From positions 693,512-757,511 of the forward strand of contig ML213506.1 of assembly GCA_004369045.1 (NCBI GenBank): a stretch of 64,000 nucleotides of DNA, given 5' to 3'. The stretch's first letter is position 1, and the number at the start of each line of letters is the position of its first letter. This DNA is from Heliocybe sulcata (lineage: Eukaryota; Basidiomycota; Agaricomycetes; Gloeophyllales; Gloeophyllaceae). The notes beneath the pieces were generated by a model that saw nothing but the letters and a program-made list of their open reading frames with translations, searched no databases and was not told where the DNA came from. The translations under genes and the position numbers were made by a program. Shown here in pieces: positions 25,665 through 37,850 of the stretch.

Positions 25665-26728
25665 ATCGCTCTTCAGAGGAAAAAGGAAAGAGAGAAAAGC
25701 ACGGCAGTGAGGGCAATGTGATCTGATAATGCCTGACGGATAGAATGGAGCAACAGTCCTCGGAGCCAGAGATACCGGTGCGGAGAGTGTACAGAGCGCA
25801 TGACAACGAGAACTCGGACTGTTCAACAAAGGAGGAATTTGACGACGGGATATAATCAATGCGACTACACGCAGAAGGGGTTCCTGAGTTGAGGTACTCT
25901 ATGAGACGCCGCGGAGAAGAAAGCTTGGTAGGTAGCCTGAGGAGGTAGCCTGAGGAGACAACTTGGAAACCTTTGCTGCTGGTGAGCACCGTACGAGGCG
26001 TATGGCACCGGATGCCTCTGTCTTGTAAAGTCTGGAACCCGGATAGCACCTACGAGTGGATCACACTTGATCGAGGCAAGGCGGACTTGTGCAAGGATCA
26101 TCTGCAAGAGCAAGACGTTTGAGGCACTAGGTCTGACCGACTTCAAGGACTAGCTAGAACAGTCTGACAGATCTATCCCAAGACATTTGACATGCTGCTA
26201 GCAGTACACTTGCACATCCATGGGACCAGAAGCCGATGGAACTATAGATGCCTGTCAGCCTTTCGAAGGCAGTTTGGTACAAACCCCTTGTTTCCTTGTC
26301 CTAGTGAGGGGTGTACTGGAGCAAAGCTTCTCCTGCGAGACCACTTGAGCCACGAAATGGTTTCAGCGCTGGTCTATTGTGCAAGGAAGACGCATGCGGC
26401 GAGCCTGCATGGGGCCTCGAAGTAACGCCATAAACATGCAGCAAGCTGCAAAAATGCAAATAGAAGGCCCACTCCACAGTTAAAATGCAGACAGAGGTAA
26501 ATGGACAGATGTTCTGAGTGATTAAGGACGGAGGAGATGCAGCAGAGATGAATCTTCCGACTAGCTTGCGCTGTGGCAACCACTCCTCTCACAGTCACAT
26601 GGTCGAGGAAATCACGGGTGTGACAGGTCGCGTTTGGGTGTGTCACAGTGGGAATTGGGCTCCCCAGCTACGACGCACCTTGCGAGAGGCCGACGACCTG
26701 TTTCTAACTGGAAGGACTGCAGGCGACA

Positions 26729-29700
26729 ATGCTCGACGTGAAGTCTGCCTTGACTGCGCTGAAAAAGGCTGCACCGAAGGCCAAGGTGAAGAAAGAAATC
26801 ACAGACACGATCGAGCGTGTATCGGCTTCCCTCCCGGTTCTGGTGCGCTTGCTAGCATAATTGTCGGACTACATAGCAGACGATTTCAAAGACATATACG
26901 ACGCCAACGAGCCTTGAATACGATAATTTGACCTCAAGACTCAGGCGACCGTTCCTTTTGCTCTATGAAACCGTCGCAGTTCCTGCGCTGAATCTCTCGG
27001 CCGCGATCTTCCATGAAGTTGCCACAAAGAAGATCGCTCATCTTCTGAAGATTGGAGACACAGAGAAAGCGAGACGGTGGGAGCTAGTCGCTGCGGCAGT
27101 CCTATCTGGAGTGTTGGTGAGTCTTCACCTTTTACCTCTTCAATTACTCCTGTTCTTGTCTCTTATGACGACCTATAGGACTTCTTGGATGAGCAGCCCG
27201 AAGGTGGGTTATATTCTACCAACCCATATTCATCTCGGCTAACTGTGCCTGTAGAGAAGACGAAGGATGCCATAGCTACAGCGTTTTACCCCGTCATATG
27301 CGATGCCTTTCTTCCTAAAGACCCCGCGGTTGCTATTCGACTGTCGATAACACTCAGGAGCACGGTAAGAACGACTTCTTCCCTCAATCAAGGACCTCAT
27401 TTCATGCGCATATATTGACTTATGAGCACCCCTTTCTGCTGCTTGATAGGCATATACGGTACTCTCTGACGCAGCCGCGTCCTTTCCGAAGAATCAAGAG
27501 AAGCTTAGGTCATCCAAGATCATGGGCGGGTAGGCGCTCCACTTGTTATGTAGCGGATCAACTGATCATAACCTCCTCAGGAAACGCCTGGGTGCCATCC
27601 TCTATCAGACGAAGGGTGCGCTCATATATCCTCTCTTCGCATTTACTGGATATCCTGATCGCTTTCAATACGCAAGAATACTTGGTCCTAGAGAGCCTGC
27701 TCACCCTCTTGGGTCGCGTCATACCAGCAAACACTGCGCCTAACGCGAAAAAATCGCAAAGGACTGAGTTTCTGCGGCAGGTCTTCTTCCTACCATGCCC
27801 TACAGGCAAGCACGCCATGGGCAAGGAGCTAATGGATATCATGGAAAATGCGCCGATGACGGACTGGGATAATACTATTATGACTGCCGTCGATGTCCTA
27901 GCCCGGGCGGATATTTCTAAGTATGTTCTACGTCTCCCTGGTGTGTGGCATCACGCTAATGATAAACCCTCTAGCCCCCAGCCTTTCGGATTGGACGTCA
28001 TACACGCATGCGCTATAGCTTTTCCTCAACCCACACCCTCGGATAGGCTTTACGTCGATAGGTTTTCCTTCTTCGCTAACATCGCCAGTGAGGTTCGTCA
28101 CCCGCTAGCTACAGTGCTAACTCCGAGTGACTTACTGTACGTACAGGAAGACGCATATGATACGATGCAAGTACCCTACACCTCCGTGCTTGGCATTGCT
28201 ATATCCCGGGAACATGGACCTCCGGCCTCCTCTGTGACAGTCACATTGGCAGTGGCTCCTACTGTCGCTGAGGAGCCCATGAAGATACCTGCTGATGCTC
28301 CTTTGACTTTCGTGTTCGACGTTCAGAACAATGATTTGGAGAGGTTTATGCGGGCTATTGAGAGTCGCGGGCTCGTAAGTGGTCATTCTGTCGATTATAT
28401 TTGTAGTTGTATTCGCTCATGTGTATGCCTGTAGAAAGCACGCTTGATCGAGAAAGGAAAACCTCCGAAGCATACTCGCATCTCCCTCACGCAGACTTCA
28501 GCCCGCTTGGAGTTTACGTCTGAGGGCGACCCCGTGAATGCCCACCCGACGTTCGAGGTACACATTTCCATATCTATTAGGATGCATACTGAACTGAAAC
28601 CTGACATGATGGCGCCAGGATAAGGTGAAAACGGTGCAGCAGAGTAAGTTCTCAATGACGTAACTTATTCCTTGCGTGTTTTCTTGACCCGCGACGGAAC
28701 AGTATACAAGACCAACGAGACTAGCGACGACGTATCTCTCCTCAATGGAGCCACGGCTCAGAGTGAACCTGCAGCCCTTCCCTTGGACGAGCTCATTAAT
28801 TATCCTGCTACACCTGCTAACGGTGCTCGTGCTCCTAGTCTGTCGCAGGTCACGCCGCCACCTGATATTTCGAATCTTTCTCGCAAGCTAGATCCTGAAG
28901 CCGGGCAAATGTCGCGCGTCGACGTTACTATCCTGGCTCCGACCGCTCCTCCGACCCCCGTCTCGAATCCTCAGAGATCAACGGTCCCGCTATCAGGCGT
29001 GGGCCGAACAGATACTCAGATCCTTAAGGAGAAGGTCTTTGGAACTAGTGAGGATGAGCTATCTGACATCTCGGATGTGGATGACGAAGACGATTCGAGG
29101 AAGAAGAGCAAGAATGACGACGCGGCAGGGCGACGGTCGACGAGGTCTCAGAAGGCATCGTTGGCCGGGATAGATGAAGAGGAAGCGACAGTCAAAACTA
29201 AGACTGCGCGGCGCGGCCGGATGATTCTGGAGTCAGATGAGGAGGAGGAGGGCGGTAAAGAGCTGGTGCCTCAGCCACCCAAAAGACTACTGAGGCAGAG
29301 GCGGGTCGTGAGTCTGGATAGTGATGTCGACAGCCCAGTGAAAGAAGTCCCAGTGGCTCGCCCTGTTGTCAAGACCCCTGTGCGGAAGGCTTCCGTCACC
29401 AATGCTCCCGAGTCTGCGGTGATCCCTGGCTCTGTCGTGGCGCTTTTGAGCCAAGGTTGCACTGGGTCTGATGTTCTGGCTCGTGCACAAGATAAGCAAG
29501 ACGGACCCTTCGATGCTCCTGCTCAGTCTCCTGCTCAGCATGGCTCTGTATCTTCTCCGCGTCCAGAAGAGAAATCTACTGATAAATTGTCTACGGCGAT
29601 CCCTCAGACAGGGATTACGGCTAAAAAATCTGTGGTCTCGGAGATCACTGTTGCTAATGGGCGCTCCGGTACTACTCGTTCGACGAGGGCTTCTGTTGCT

Positions 29701-32338
29701 GCTGTGAAGAAGGACGATGCTACTGGCAGGACAAAGCTTGACGAGCCCAAGAGGAATACGAGACAAATGGCACAGCTACCGAAGGATGATGGTCCTTCCG
29801 GTAATGAGAACGGTAATGGGTCGAAGCAAAGGGACACTGGAGATACGCTCGCTGCCGATCCGCCTCCTATTAATCACGCATTCATGGTAGGTGATCGCCC
29901 GAGGCATCGGACATACGGGATTAAATTTGCACAGGAGACGCCAAGACGCAAGCGTAAATCCTTTGAGGCCGATGATTTCACAGGCTCCCCAGGCAAGAAT
30001 GCCCAGGATGCAAAGCCCGCTAAACGTGCTCGAGGAGACAGTTCGCCTAAAATAGAGGTCATTTCACTCACTCCGAAGAGACCAGTGCCTCCGGCGAGGA
30101 AATACGGCCTGAGAGCTAAAGCGAACAAAGCATCCCCCCCGGTACCCCGGAAGACAGTGTCAACTACCAATTTTGAGGCGGTTCCTGGTCCTGGTCTTTC
30201 CTCTGACCCTATAGAGATGGATCCGTCGTCGCCCTTGTCTCAGCGGGTTGCTAAGATGCAGTCGAGGCTTCCTGTGAAACCTGCTCCGGCGCAGACTGGT
30301 CGGATGACGCGGGCGGCAGCTATGAAGGACAGGACTAACAGAGCGCGGCCTGTAGTAGCTGCAGCAGAGCAGGAGACGAAAAAGTCGAAGACCGGCCGCA
30401 AGAAACATGTCATCAATTTGGACGATGAGGAGGGAGCGGCGCCCTTCGAAGAAAAGAAGCCAGCGCTTGCTCTGGTCCTCGACCCAGACGCTCCTCGAAC
30501 ACCTGCGTCGAAGGAGGAGCACAGAGGAGTCGATGAGATCCAAGTAAGTCATTCATGCGTACTTGTAGTCTAGCACATTAAACTTGTTACGACTAGTCAT
30601 CAGACCAAGACAGCGTGGAAATACAGCCCACAAAGGTGGGTGGATATATGCGTGATTATCTTTTGTCTTAATGCATCTGTTACCTCAGGCGATTTCCGAG
30701 GTTCCGACTTCCGGGTATACAAGAAAGCCCAAGAAGGCTCCCTGGGAGACGCAAGAATTCTCCGACATGGTTCAGCAAAAGCAGACATCGACTCCGCCTA
30801 AAATATACGTCGATGGCAAGCAAGAAGCGCACAACGCAGAGCCAGTAGATGATATACCGGAAGTTCCCATGGACTTCTCGGCCACAGGAGTCACCTACAC
30901 TCCTCGTACTCCGAGTCCTCCGCCCGCAGTTGTACCCGAGGACCCTATCGATGATAGCCCTTCACTACATGATCACATCGCTAACAACGCTCCGGAGATA
31001 CAGGTCGAACTGGTTCCAAGTCCCTTGCCCCAGCCCAAGCGCACCTCCCTAGTGAAGCAGGCAAAGCAGCTTGAGAAAGCATCCAAGAATGTAGATTTGG
31101 CCGCTATCATAACTAAGGCGAAAGAACGTAAACCTGCAGCGCCGTTTGTCAAGGTATATGCTATATGCCCTCTCTTCACTCGTGTCTCATTGTTGTGATA
31201 TGAAGGTCGCAGATGTCGAGATGATTGATCTCACAACGGAATCTCCTGTCAAGAACCCAGTTGTGTTTGCTAGGAACGCCGCTCCAGCTATAGCACCGCT
31301 GAAGAAAACGGCTGTCTTATTGAAGCCAACTGATGTCCGAGTTGCACCAGAACCGTCTCCTGCGCCTCTTAGTCCAGTGAAAGCACCATCTTACCATGAT
31401 GAGGAGGGAGCTGTTCTTGGCTCGTCGACACCCCCCGCAGAGAATGACGTTCCAACTCGCGAGAGTCCACGGCCAGTCAGAGAGAAATTGGCTGAAGTCC
31501 AGCCAGTCTCAGCAAGGCGCGAGGAAGACTCGAAGGAGGTGCCCAGCTGCAAGCGGCGAAACAGGGTTACTTTCGCGCCGGAAGCGAGAGATAATCCTGA
31601 CACGCCTTTCAATCTCAAGAACGGACTTCTCGGCATCAATGCAACCAGAGACAAGATCGGCATGTTTTGTTGCCTCTAGTGAATGAGCGCTGTCTAATAC
31701 AGTCGACGCGCAGGGACATCATCAATGCCTCGTCGTGGCATAATATCTACGAGGGAAGCTCGAGATAGACGCCAAGATGAGCAGAGGGAGCCCGGCATGG
31801 AAGCGATTGTGGAGGTATGCACGCCAATTCGACCTTGAAAGCATCTGCTAAGCTCCCGCCTTGTATGCCCAGGTTCTGAATGAGATACAAGAGGCAAGCG
31901 AGAAGGGATCGATATGCAGGTGAAGCTGACTTCGGTGTCCAGGTCATCGTGCAAAAGATATCCAGCAAGGTAGAAGGCGTCAGGAGTGAGGTCCGCGTAG
32001 GCCGGAAGATGCTGCTCCAGGACGCAGCAGCGGACCTGCAGGCCATGCGCAACGAGAGGTCATTCATTTCTTAGTGCTCCCCTGTCTGGTTCATCGGTTC
32101 TACTGATATTTATAGTGTCCTGCACTTCAACCGCCTTATCGACTTGGAGAGCGAGTACGCCGGCTATGCGCACAAGATGGTCGGGAAATGGGAAGAGATG
32201 CTCGAGGTGAATGAAGGGATCCAAGGTCAGCTGCGTCGGACGATCCAGGATCATGACCGCAGAAGTCTTGTGAAGAAGATGCCGAAGACGCTGTTTGTCA
32301 AGGGGCTGCCTGCTGTGTGTCAGAAGTTCCAGGCATGA
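26729..32338 (+). CDS. candidate meiotic chromosome axis core protein (Red1/SYCP2-like), 1530 aa
   Basis: Nineteen exons give an in-frame model of 4593 nt: 26729-26818, 26877-27116, 27179-27203, 27255-27364, 27450-27529, 27581-27615, 27677-27920, 27975-28092, 28147-28374, 28435-28557, 28619-28643, 28703-30543, 30597-30635, 30689-31153, 31206-31663, 31703-31814, 31873-31893, 31943-32058 and 32116-32338. Residues 1 to about 300 are helical and repeat-like (FYPVICDAFLPKDPAVAIRL, LLTLLGRVIPAN). A beta-rich segment follows (LTFVFDVQNNDLERFMRAIE, then TRISLTQTSARLEF), then about 900 disordered residues rich in Lys, Ser, Asp and Pro. The end is a coiled coil (KVEGVRSEVRVGRKML, KMVGKWEEMLEVNEGIQGQL). 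An ARM-like domain, a PH-like domain, a long linker and a terminal coiled coil is the known layout of Red1 and SYCP2; the family call here is inference from that layout. Uncertain points are the start, the 58-nt first intron, and the short 39-nt intron at 31664-31702. Confidence 0.6.
31894..31942 (+). other. GC-AG intron, 49 nt
   Basis: Between exons 17 and 18 of the axis-like gene the donor is GCAAGC instead of GT, with acceptor TGTCCAG. A GTGAAG further in would leave only 23 nt. Removing 31894-31942 joins EIQE to VIVQKISSKVEG in frame. Confidence 0.7.
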
Positions 32339-32698
32339 GTGCTATGATCGTGATCAGTCATACTGGCAAAGTGCTTGTTTGCCGCGGTGGTTTGTACCGT
32401 GTTTCCCTCCATGTTGCTTGCTGTAACTGCTATTTTGCTATGTCTTGGAACATGTAATGCGTGCACCTTCGGAATGAAGATTATGCCTTGTGCCACAGTG
32501 AATGCTGTCTCATCGTGAAGAGCAGTCCTCTGGGACGCCATGCGCGGAGAAACAGGCGTCCGTAGGCGTCCGTGAGATCTTGAGACCCGGCAATTAAACT
32601 ACCCCAACATAGCCGGTGTATAAAGGCGGGGCAGAAAGCGGGGTAGTCCTCAAAGGCCTCCGAGTCTTCTGTGTCGGTAGCCCTTCACGTCGTGGACG
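32339..32698. other. intergenic region
   Basis: This 360-bp gap lies between the axis-like gene and PrpD, which run in the same direction. It should hold the terminator of the first and the promoter of the second. No repeat or RNA gene was recognised. Confidence 0.5.
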
Positions 32699-34701
32699 AT
32701 GCTCTCGACGGCGAGGACGCGCATAGCTTTGACACGCTTCCCAGTCTCAGTATCCCGCACCCCCGTCGCCGGATTATCATCTGCCGTTCCTTGCCTATCC
32801 TCCAGCAGATCTCCGCGTCCCCTCCGGACTTCTCCTTCTGTGACCACTACTCTGGGTACGCGCAGGATGTCGGTGTCGCATGGTGAAGACGCGCATCGTC
32901 CCCCGCCGGATCAGGAGATCCAAGATATTGCAGACTACGTGCATAACTACAAGATCGAGAGCGATTTGGCGTATGAGACGGCGAGATTGTGTTTGATTGA
33001 TACGATTGGGTGTGGGCTGGAGGGATTGCGGTTTCCGGAGTGTAGGTCCATACTGGGGCCTATTGTGCCTGGTACAGTGGTGCCGAATGGTGCGTACAAT
33101 TATACTACGCATGGAAGGGAGACTGAATCTACGCTGGACCTTCCAAAGGCACGAAGGTCCCCGGGACCAACTACCAGCTGGACCCTGTCCGCGGTGCATT
33201 CAACATCGGTACCATCATCCGCTGGCTCGACTTCAACGACTGCTGGCTCGCCGCCGAATGTTCGTTCATCCAACACTTTACTCCTCTCCTCACTGACCTC
33301 TGGCCCAATACCCACAGGGGGGCACCCATCGGACAACCTGGGCGCCATCCTAGCCGTCGCGGACCACCTCGCGAGACAAGGCCAGCCCGTGACGGTCAAA
33401 GACATCCTGGAGGCGATGATCAAAGCGCACGAGATCCAAGGCTGCCTCGCGCTCGAGAACTCGTTCAACCGTGTGGGGCTCGACCACGTCCTCCTCGTCA
33501 AAGTCGCGAGCGCGGCTGTCGTATCAAAGATGATGTACGTCTCACCCACAGTCGCATATTCTATAGGCTGAATGTGATTGGCGGTGGCGCACAGTGGGTT
33601 GTCTCAGGAGCAGACTGTGGACGTGATCTCGCAAGCGTTCGTCGACGGACAGTCGCTGCGCACGTACCGGCACGCGCCCAACACCGGCCCCCGTAAGTCG
33701 TGGGCGGCGGGCGACGCGTGCTCGCGTGCGGTCAACATCGCGTACCTCGTCAAGCAGGGCCAGGTCGGCCTGCCAAGTGTCCTCACCGCGAAGACATGGG
33801 GCTTTTACGATGTGCTGTTTAAGGTCCTTCCACTTTCTATTCCCCGTCCCCAAACACTGACTGACCTATGTGTGCAGGGCAAGCCTTTCGTGTTCCAACG
33901 CCCCTATGGCTCCTACGTGATGGAGAACGTCCTCTTCAAAATCTCCTTCCCTGCTGAGTTCCATGCGCAGACGGCTGTCGAAGCTTCTGTCACCATCTAC
34001 AACAAGTTGAAAGAGATGGGTAAGAGCAGCGACGACATCAAGAGCGTGCGGATTAGGACGCAGGAGGCGGCGATGCGGATTATCAATAAGAAGGGGCCGC
34101 TGCATAATTTCGCGGATCGCGAGTGAGTGGTTTGGCTCTGGTGGAAGGATGGGATTGATGGTGGGAACTCGCAGCCATGATATCAATTACATGTCCGCGT
34201 ACGCGATGATCTACGGCAACCTCCACTCCGAGTCTTAGTACGTCTCTTCTCCCTCCCCGATCTCGCCCTTCTAACCAACCCTTACAGCGTCGACGAAGCC
34301 GCGCGCGACCCTCGCATCGATGCCCTTCGCGCCAAGATCACCTGCGTTGAGGATGCGCGGTTCTCCGCTGAGTACCACCACCCCGACAAGCGCTCGATCG
34401 GGAATGCGCTGCTCGTGACGCTGAATGACGGGACGCAGCTGGACGAGGTGGAGGTTGAGTATCCTGTTGGGCATCGGAGGAGGAGGGACGAAGGCACGCC
34501 GCTTTTGATGCAGAAGTTTGTGAGGCATGTGGGGTGGCATTTTGACGAGGGCCAGCAGAAGAAGTAGGTGTCTCTTCTGTGTTCGTCGTGGTGTGAGGGT
34601 ATTGATGGAAGCTTGCTAGGATCCTCGATACGGTCAATGATGTCCAGGGCCTGTGGAAAATGCCTGTGGATAGGTTTACGGATTTGTTCGTCAAGGCGTA
34701 A
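32699..34701 (+). CDS. 2-methylcitrate dehydratase, mitochondrial (PrpD family)
   Basis: PrpD dehydrates 2-methylcitrate to 2-methyl-cis-aconitate in the methylcitrate cycle, which detoxifies propionyl-CoA. Eight exons (32699-33089, 33149-33259, 33318-33534, 33595-33823, 33878-34122, 34175-34237, 34288-34563, 34620-34701) give 537 residues in frame. The first 60 residues are rich in Arg, Ser and Thr with almost no acids, fitting a mitochondrial targeting peptide. Family-typical segments follow: [85 protein letters not shown] and [20 protein letters not shown]. The length fits fungal PrpD proteins. No methylcitrate synthase or lyase gene lies nearby. Confidence 0.95.
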
Positions 34702-35137
34702 ATATAAGCAGGGTCGGTATGTATATTACACGCGGGCTTTGTGTACACAATATTGCAAAGGGATGATAGGATGGGTATGGGACGTAGCAGTGCTGCTCAT
34801 GAGCAGTCAAACAAATTGGGGATTCACCTATCACGCGAGAAGAGGTGACCCCTTAGATAGGATGGATTGTCAGAGCTTCAAAGTCCCTGTCGTAGATGGC
34901 TCGTGCCTCTCGATTGTCGTGGTATGCCTCCGGGCGAGCTCGCCCGCAAGGTTAAGCAGGGCCTCAACTTCTACCTCCCGTCCCTCCGTGACTGGGTGCA
35001 GCAAGATAAATACTGAAGGACGCCGAGCTTGTCTGCTGCATGGCTGGACCCGACTCAGCAAGGACTCGCTGAATAGGAGTGTTATCGCTTACTGCAGAGA
35101 GGATTGAATGCTAGACACGTCATGAGACAAGCTGCAC
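34702..35137. other. intergenic region between convergent genes
   Basis: This 436-bp gap lies between the PrpD stop and the stop of the minus-strand membrane protein gene. It holds two 3' ends. No other feature was recognised. Confidence 0.5.
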
Positions 35138-36044
35138 TCACTTGCGAACTTCGAAGCGGACGTCAGATCGGCCGGTGGAGACCACAAAGTCCCTGTTAGG
35201 CAGAACTTCGACGCGGTTACCTTGCGAAGGCCCGTCTCTCGCGTTACCACGTAGTCTAGCGGCTGCACGCCCCGTCAGCTCGCCTCCTCAACCTTTCCAC
35301 GGACCATCGCTCACATTGAATAAGCTTCGCATCCGCCTCCCTATTAAAGCTCTCCATCAGCGCCGCATAGCGTTTCACCTGCCATGCCATCTGGCTCGCG
35401 CGCGCCTTGTTCCCCTGCGATAATGCCCACTTGCGTTCCTCTTTGAAGCGGCGGCGCTCGGTGTCGGCTAACGAAGCGCGGGCGCGGAGCTCGGCGACTT
35501 CGCGCTCGAGCGGGGAGAGGATGCCGTGGGGGTCGATGGTGGAATTGGAGAGGGACGAGGAGGGCAAGGAGGAGGAGAGGGAGTGTGTGATGGAGGGCGG
35601 GGCAGTGATGGAGAGGCGGCGGGTGGGGCGCGGTCGGGCGCGGTCCCGTTCTCGCTCGCGTGACGAGGTGGTCTTTGCGCGGAGCTGCACGATGCGGTTG
35701 CTGTTGCCCTCGGTCATGTGGGAGTCCTCGACGAGCTGGCTCAGGACGTCCGTGACGAGCACGCCCAGGGCGGCGCCGAAGAGCGTGCACGCGCATCGGG
35801 GGAGGTCGACGTCGAAGAGGGCGTAGTCGGCGAAGAGCTTGGCGGCGACGAGGAGGGCGGCGGGGAGGGCGAGGGTGGGGAGGTCGACGAGGACGTAGTA
35901 GAGGCCTGCGCCTTGCCAGAGGCCGGTGAAGACGTGGTCGGAGATGGAGGAGGGGGTAGAGAGGTCGAAGGGGGAGTGCGAGAGCTTTTCGAGGAGGATG
36001 CGGGCGCCGAGGCCGAAGAAGAGAGCCGGGGCGGTGAATGTCAT
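35138..36044 (-). CDS. predicted membrane protein with coiled-coil tail, 284 aa
   Basis: Two exons (36044-35315, 35262-35138) are joined by a 52-nt GTGAGC...TGCAG intron that keeps the frame. The ATG at 36044 leads into a mostly hydrophobic N-terminal third (TFTAPALFFGLGARILLEKL; GLYYVLVDLPTLALPAALLV; CACTLFGAALGVLVTDVLSQL), predicting two or three membrane helices. An Arg/Ser/Pro-rich stretch follows, then a charged helix (LEREVAELRARASLADTERR) and AWQVKRYAALMESFNREA. The tail ends NRDFVVSTGRSDVRFEVRK. I do not recognise the family. The strong G and A bias on the plus strand here reflects codon use, not a repeat. Confidence 0.75.
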
Positions 36045-36483
36045 TGCAGGAACTTGGGCATCCTAGGGCAAGTGGGCGGGCTGAGCTGAGGAGATCAGAG
36101 CGAGTAGAATGTCATTTCAAGTTTCAACAGCAGCATGGATCAAATGCGGTGCCCTACACGTGGGGGCGTGAGAACAGCTGCCCACTCAAACAGATGATAT
36201 CTGTAGAGCTTTATTAAAAGATTCATGGCATTGCATCAGACACTACCCGACAGAGAAACCTCGCACTGACCCCGAGACTACAAAAGGCGAGATCCTAAGC
36301 TACCACTACAAGGGAAGTTTGAATGGAGACTTGATACACTCTCAAATAATCCACACATAATCAAAGGTCGACGTTCGGCAACCCGCTCATTGTGAGCATA
36401 TGCTAACAGGCCTCAGGACTCGTAACTCGGGCTGACATGCAAGCTCCGTAGGCACACAGCAACAAGGCCGACAAACAGATGGT
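36045..36483. other. intergenic region
   Basis: This 439-bp gap lies between the start of the minus-strand membrane protein gene and the stop of the next minus-strand gene. No repeat, RNA or further gene was recognised. Confidence 0.5.
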
Positions 36484-37850
36484 CTAGTCATCGCCAGCTT
36501 CGTACTCAGCAGATGATGTCCCGACATGGGTTGGATCGGAAATCATACGAATCTGCGGGTGTTTCTCGAACCACTCGCGCTTCATCTTCTCGCTCAGATT
36601 CCCGCGGTCCCGCAACGCATCGGCCCAAAGTGTTTCCAAGTCCTTCGGGAGTTCAAGACCTTCCGCTGCAGACCATGTTAGACAGTATTTGGATTCGAAC
36701 AGTTAATGATTCGTACCTTCGCAAGCTTCAATGACTATCCGAGCGACGTCATCACCTCCTGCGGCGTGTTCTGGTAGGCTGGTTAGACTCGACACAACGG
36801 ATGGCGCACCATGGTCTCCCATCTCTCCCGTACTACTCCTGGTCACATCGTCGGTTTCTTCTCTGGTGGAAGGAAGAGACAGGGGGGTCGACGGTCCATT
36901 CCCGCTCTTCATACTACGTGATGAGGTTGATATCTTCGTGCTGACTGACTTAGCCTTCGGATGTGTAGGGACCGCCTCGGACTTCGTGGAGTATTGGAAG
37001 ATGGTCAAGGCGAAGCGAAGGAAAAGGAGGTAGCCGTCCGTACGATCCGGTAGGCAGGGGCTGGAACAATGAAGATGGAAGACCTTGGGAAGTAGAGAGA
37101 TGAAATACGCCATAAACGTGCCGTTGACAGGAATATACATCCAATGGTGAGCATCCCAAAGCTTGTGGACATCGCAGCTGTGGGTAAGGATATTTCGGAT
37201 GTCATGCACGAAGTTTTTCGGGGAGAGCTTTATGGGAATAGGTCGCTTATGATAGAGCCGCTCGGTAATACTATGGGCATTATACTGCATAATATCAGCA
37301 AGAGCAGGATAAAGAGGGTAACTATCACCACATACCCAGGCAGCACACGCAGCTGGTACAATGTGTGTACCTTCGGTAGGAATGACGGCGCGAGAGAGCG
37401 CACATTCTCCATCGAGGTCTTTTGCAGCTTTACTGATATCAGACCAGTTCGTGGCATCTAGTGCAACCCAGCGGAGTTGGTCCCGACTGAGTTGGTCCAG
37501 TGACCCACGCGATCGAGGAGCCGCCGCGGTAAACCAACGTTCCGAAACCTCCTGACGCGTTGGAGGCACCCAGTGGTCAAATGACTTGAAGACGGGATAA
37601 TTCTCGTCGGGATCGTTGACGTGTAGGACGAGGTAGTTTGAGAAGTGTAGTCCCCGGTCAGTACAGCGCAGGCGTCCAGGACGACGTGGAGGGGTATACA
37701 GGGTCGAGAAGTAGTAGAGCCGTCCACAAGAAGACAGCGGCGAAGACAAAGTGAAAAGAGCCAAGTATCTTGGTGGGGGTGTCTGATATCGAGGTATCCG
37801 ACGATATCATCAGGAATTGCGTCCTGAGTGACAGTGCCCAGCGTCGCCAT
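36484..37850 (-). CDS. hypothetical protein, about 421 aa
   Basis: The main exon (37782-36717) is open and protein-like: YLVLHVNDPDENYPVFKSFD, WVALDATNWSDISKAAKDLD, VPAACAAWVCGDSYPLYPAL. A 51-nt intron (36666-36716, GTACGA...TGCAG) joins it to a last exon 36665-36484 reading LETLWADALRDRGNL and KMKREWFEKHPQIRMISD before TAG. The 5' end is uncertain. The only ATG nearby (37850) starts another frame. An intron at 37783-37832 (50 nt, weak GTCACT donor) gives one continuous reading (1266 nt). Without it, the ATG frame reads an F-box-like segment (IPDDIVGYLDIRHPHQ) that then stays open in the wrong frame. The function is unknown. Confidence 0.55.

Larger units (their letters stand above)
23778..26728. 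other. gene-poor block with membrane-protein-like fragments
   Basis: This is about 2.9 kb without a resolved gene. The minus strand holds several protein-like pieces between about 25060 and 23840 (listed separately). A two-copy tandem repeat lies at 25552-25664. The right end may contain an upstream exon or 5' UTR of the gene at 26729: a CTAAC branch-like site and GCAG end at about 26705-26722. Confidence 0.45.

Noticed and set aside
35718-36089. Gly/Glu/Val-rich plus-strand frame
   Set aside because: It is the antisense shadow of the minus-strand membrane protein gene.
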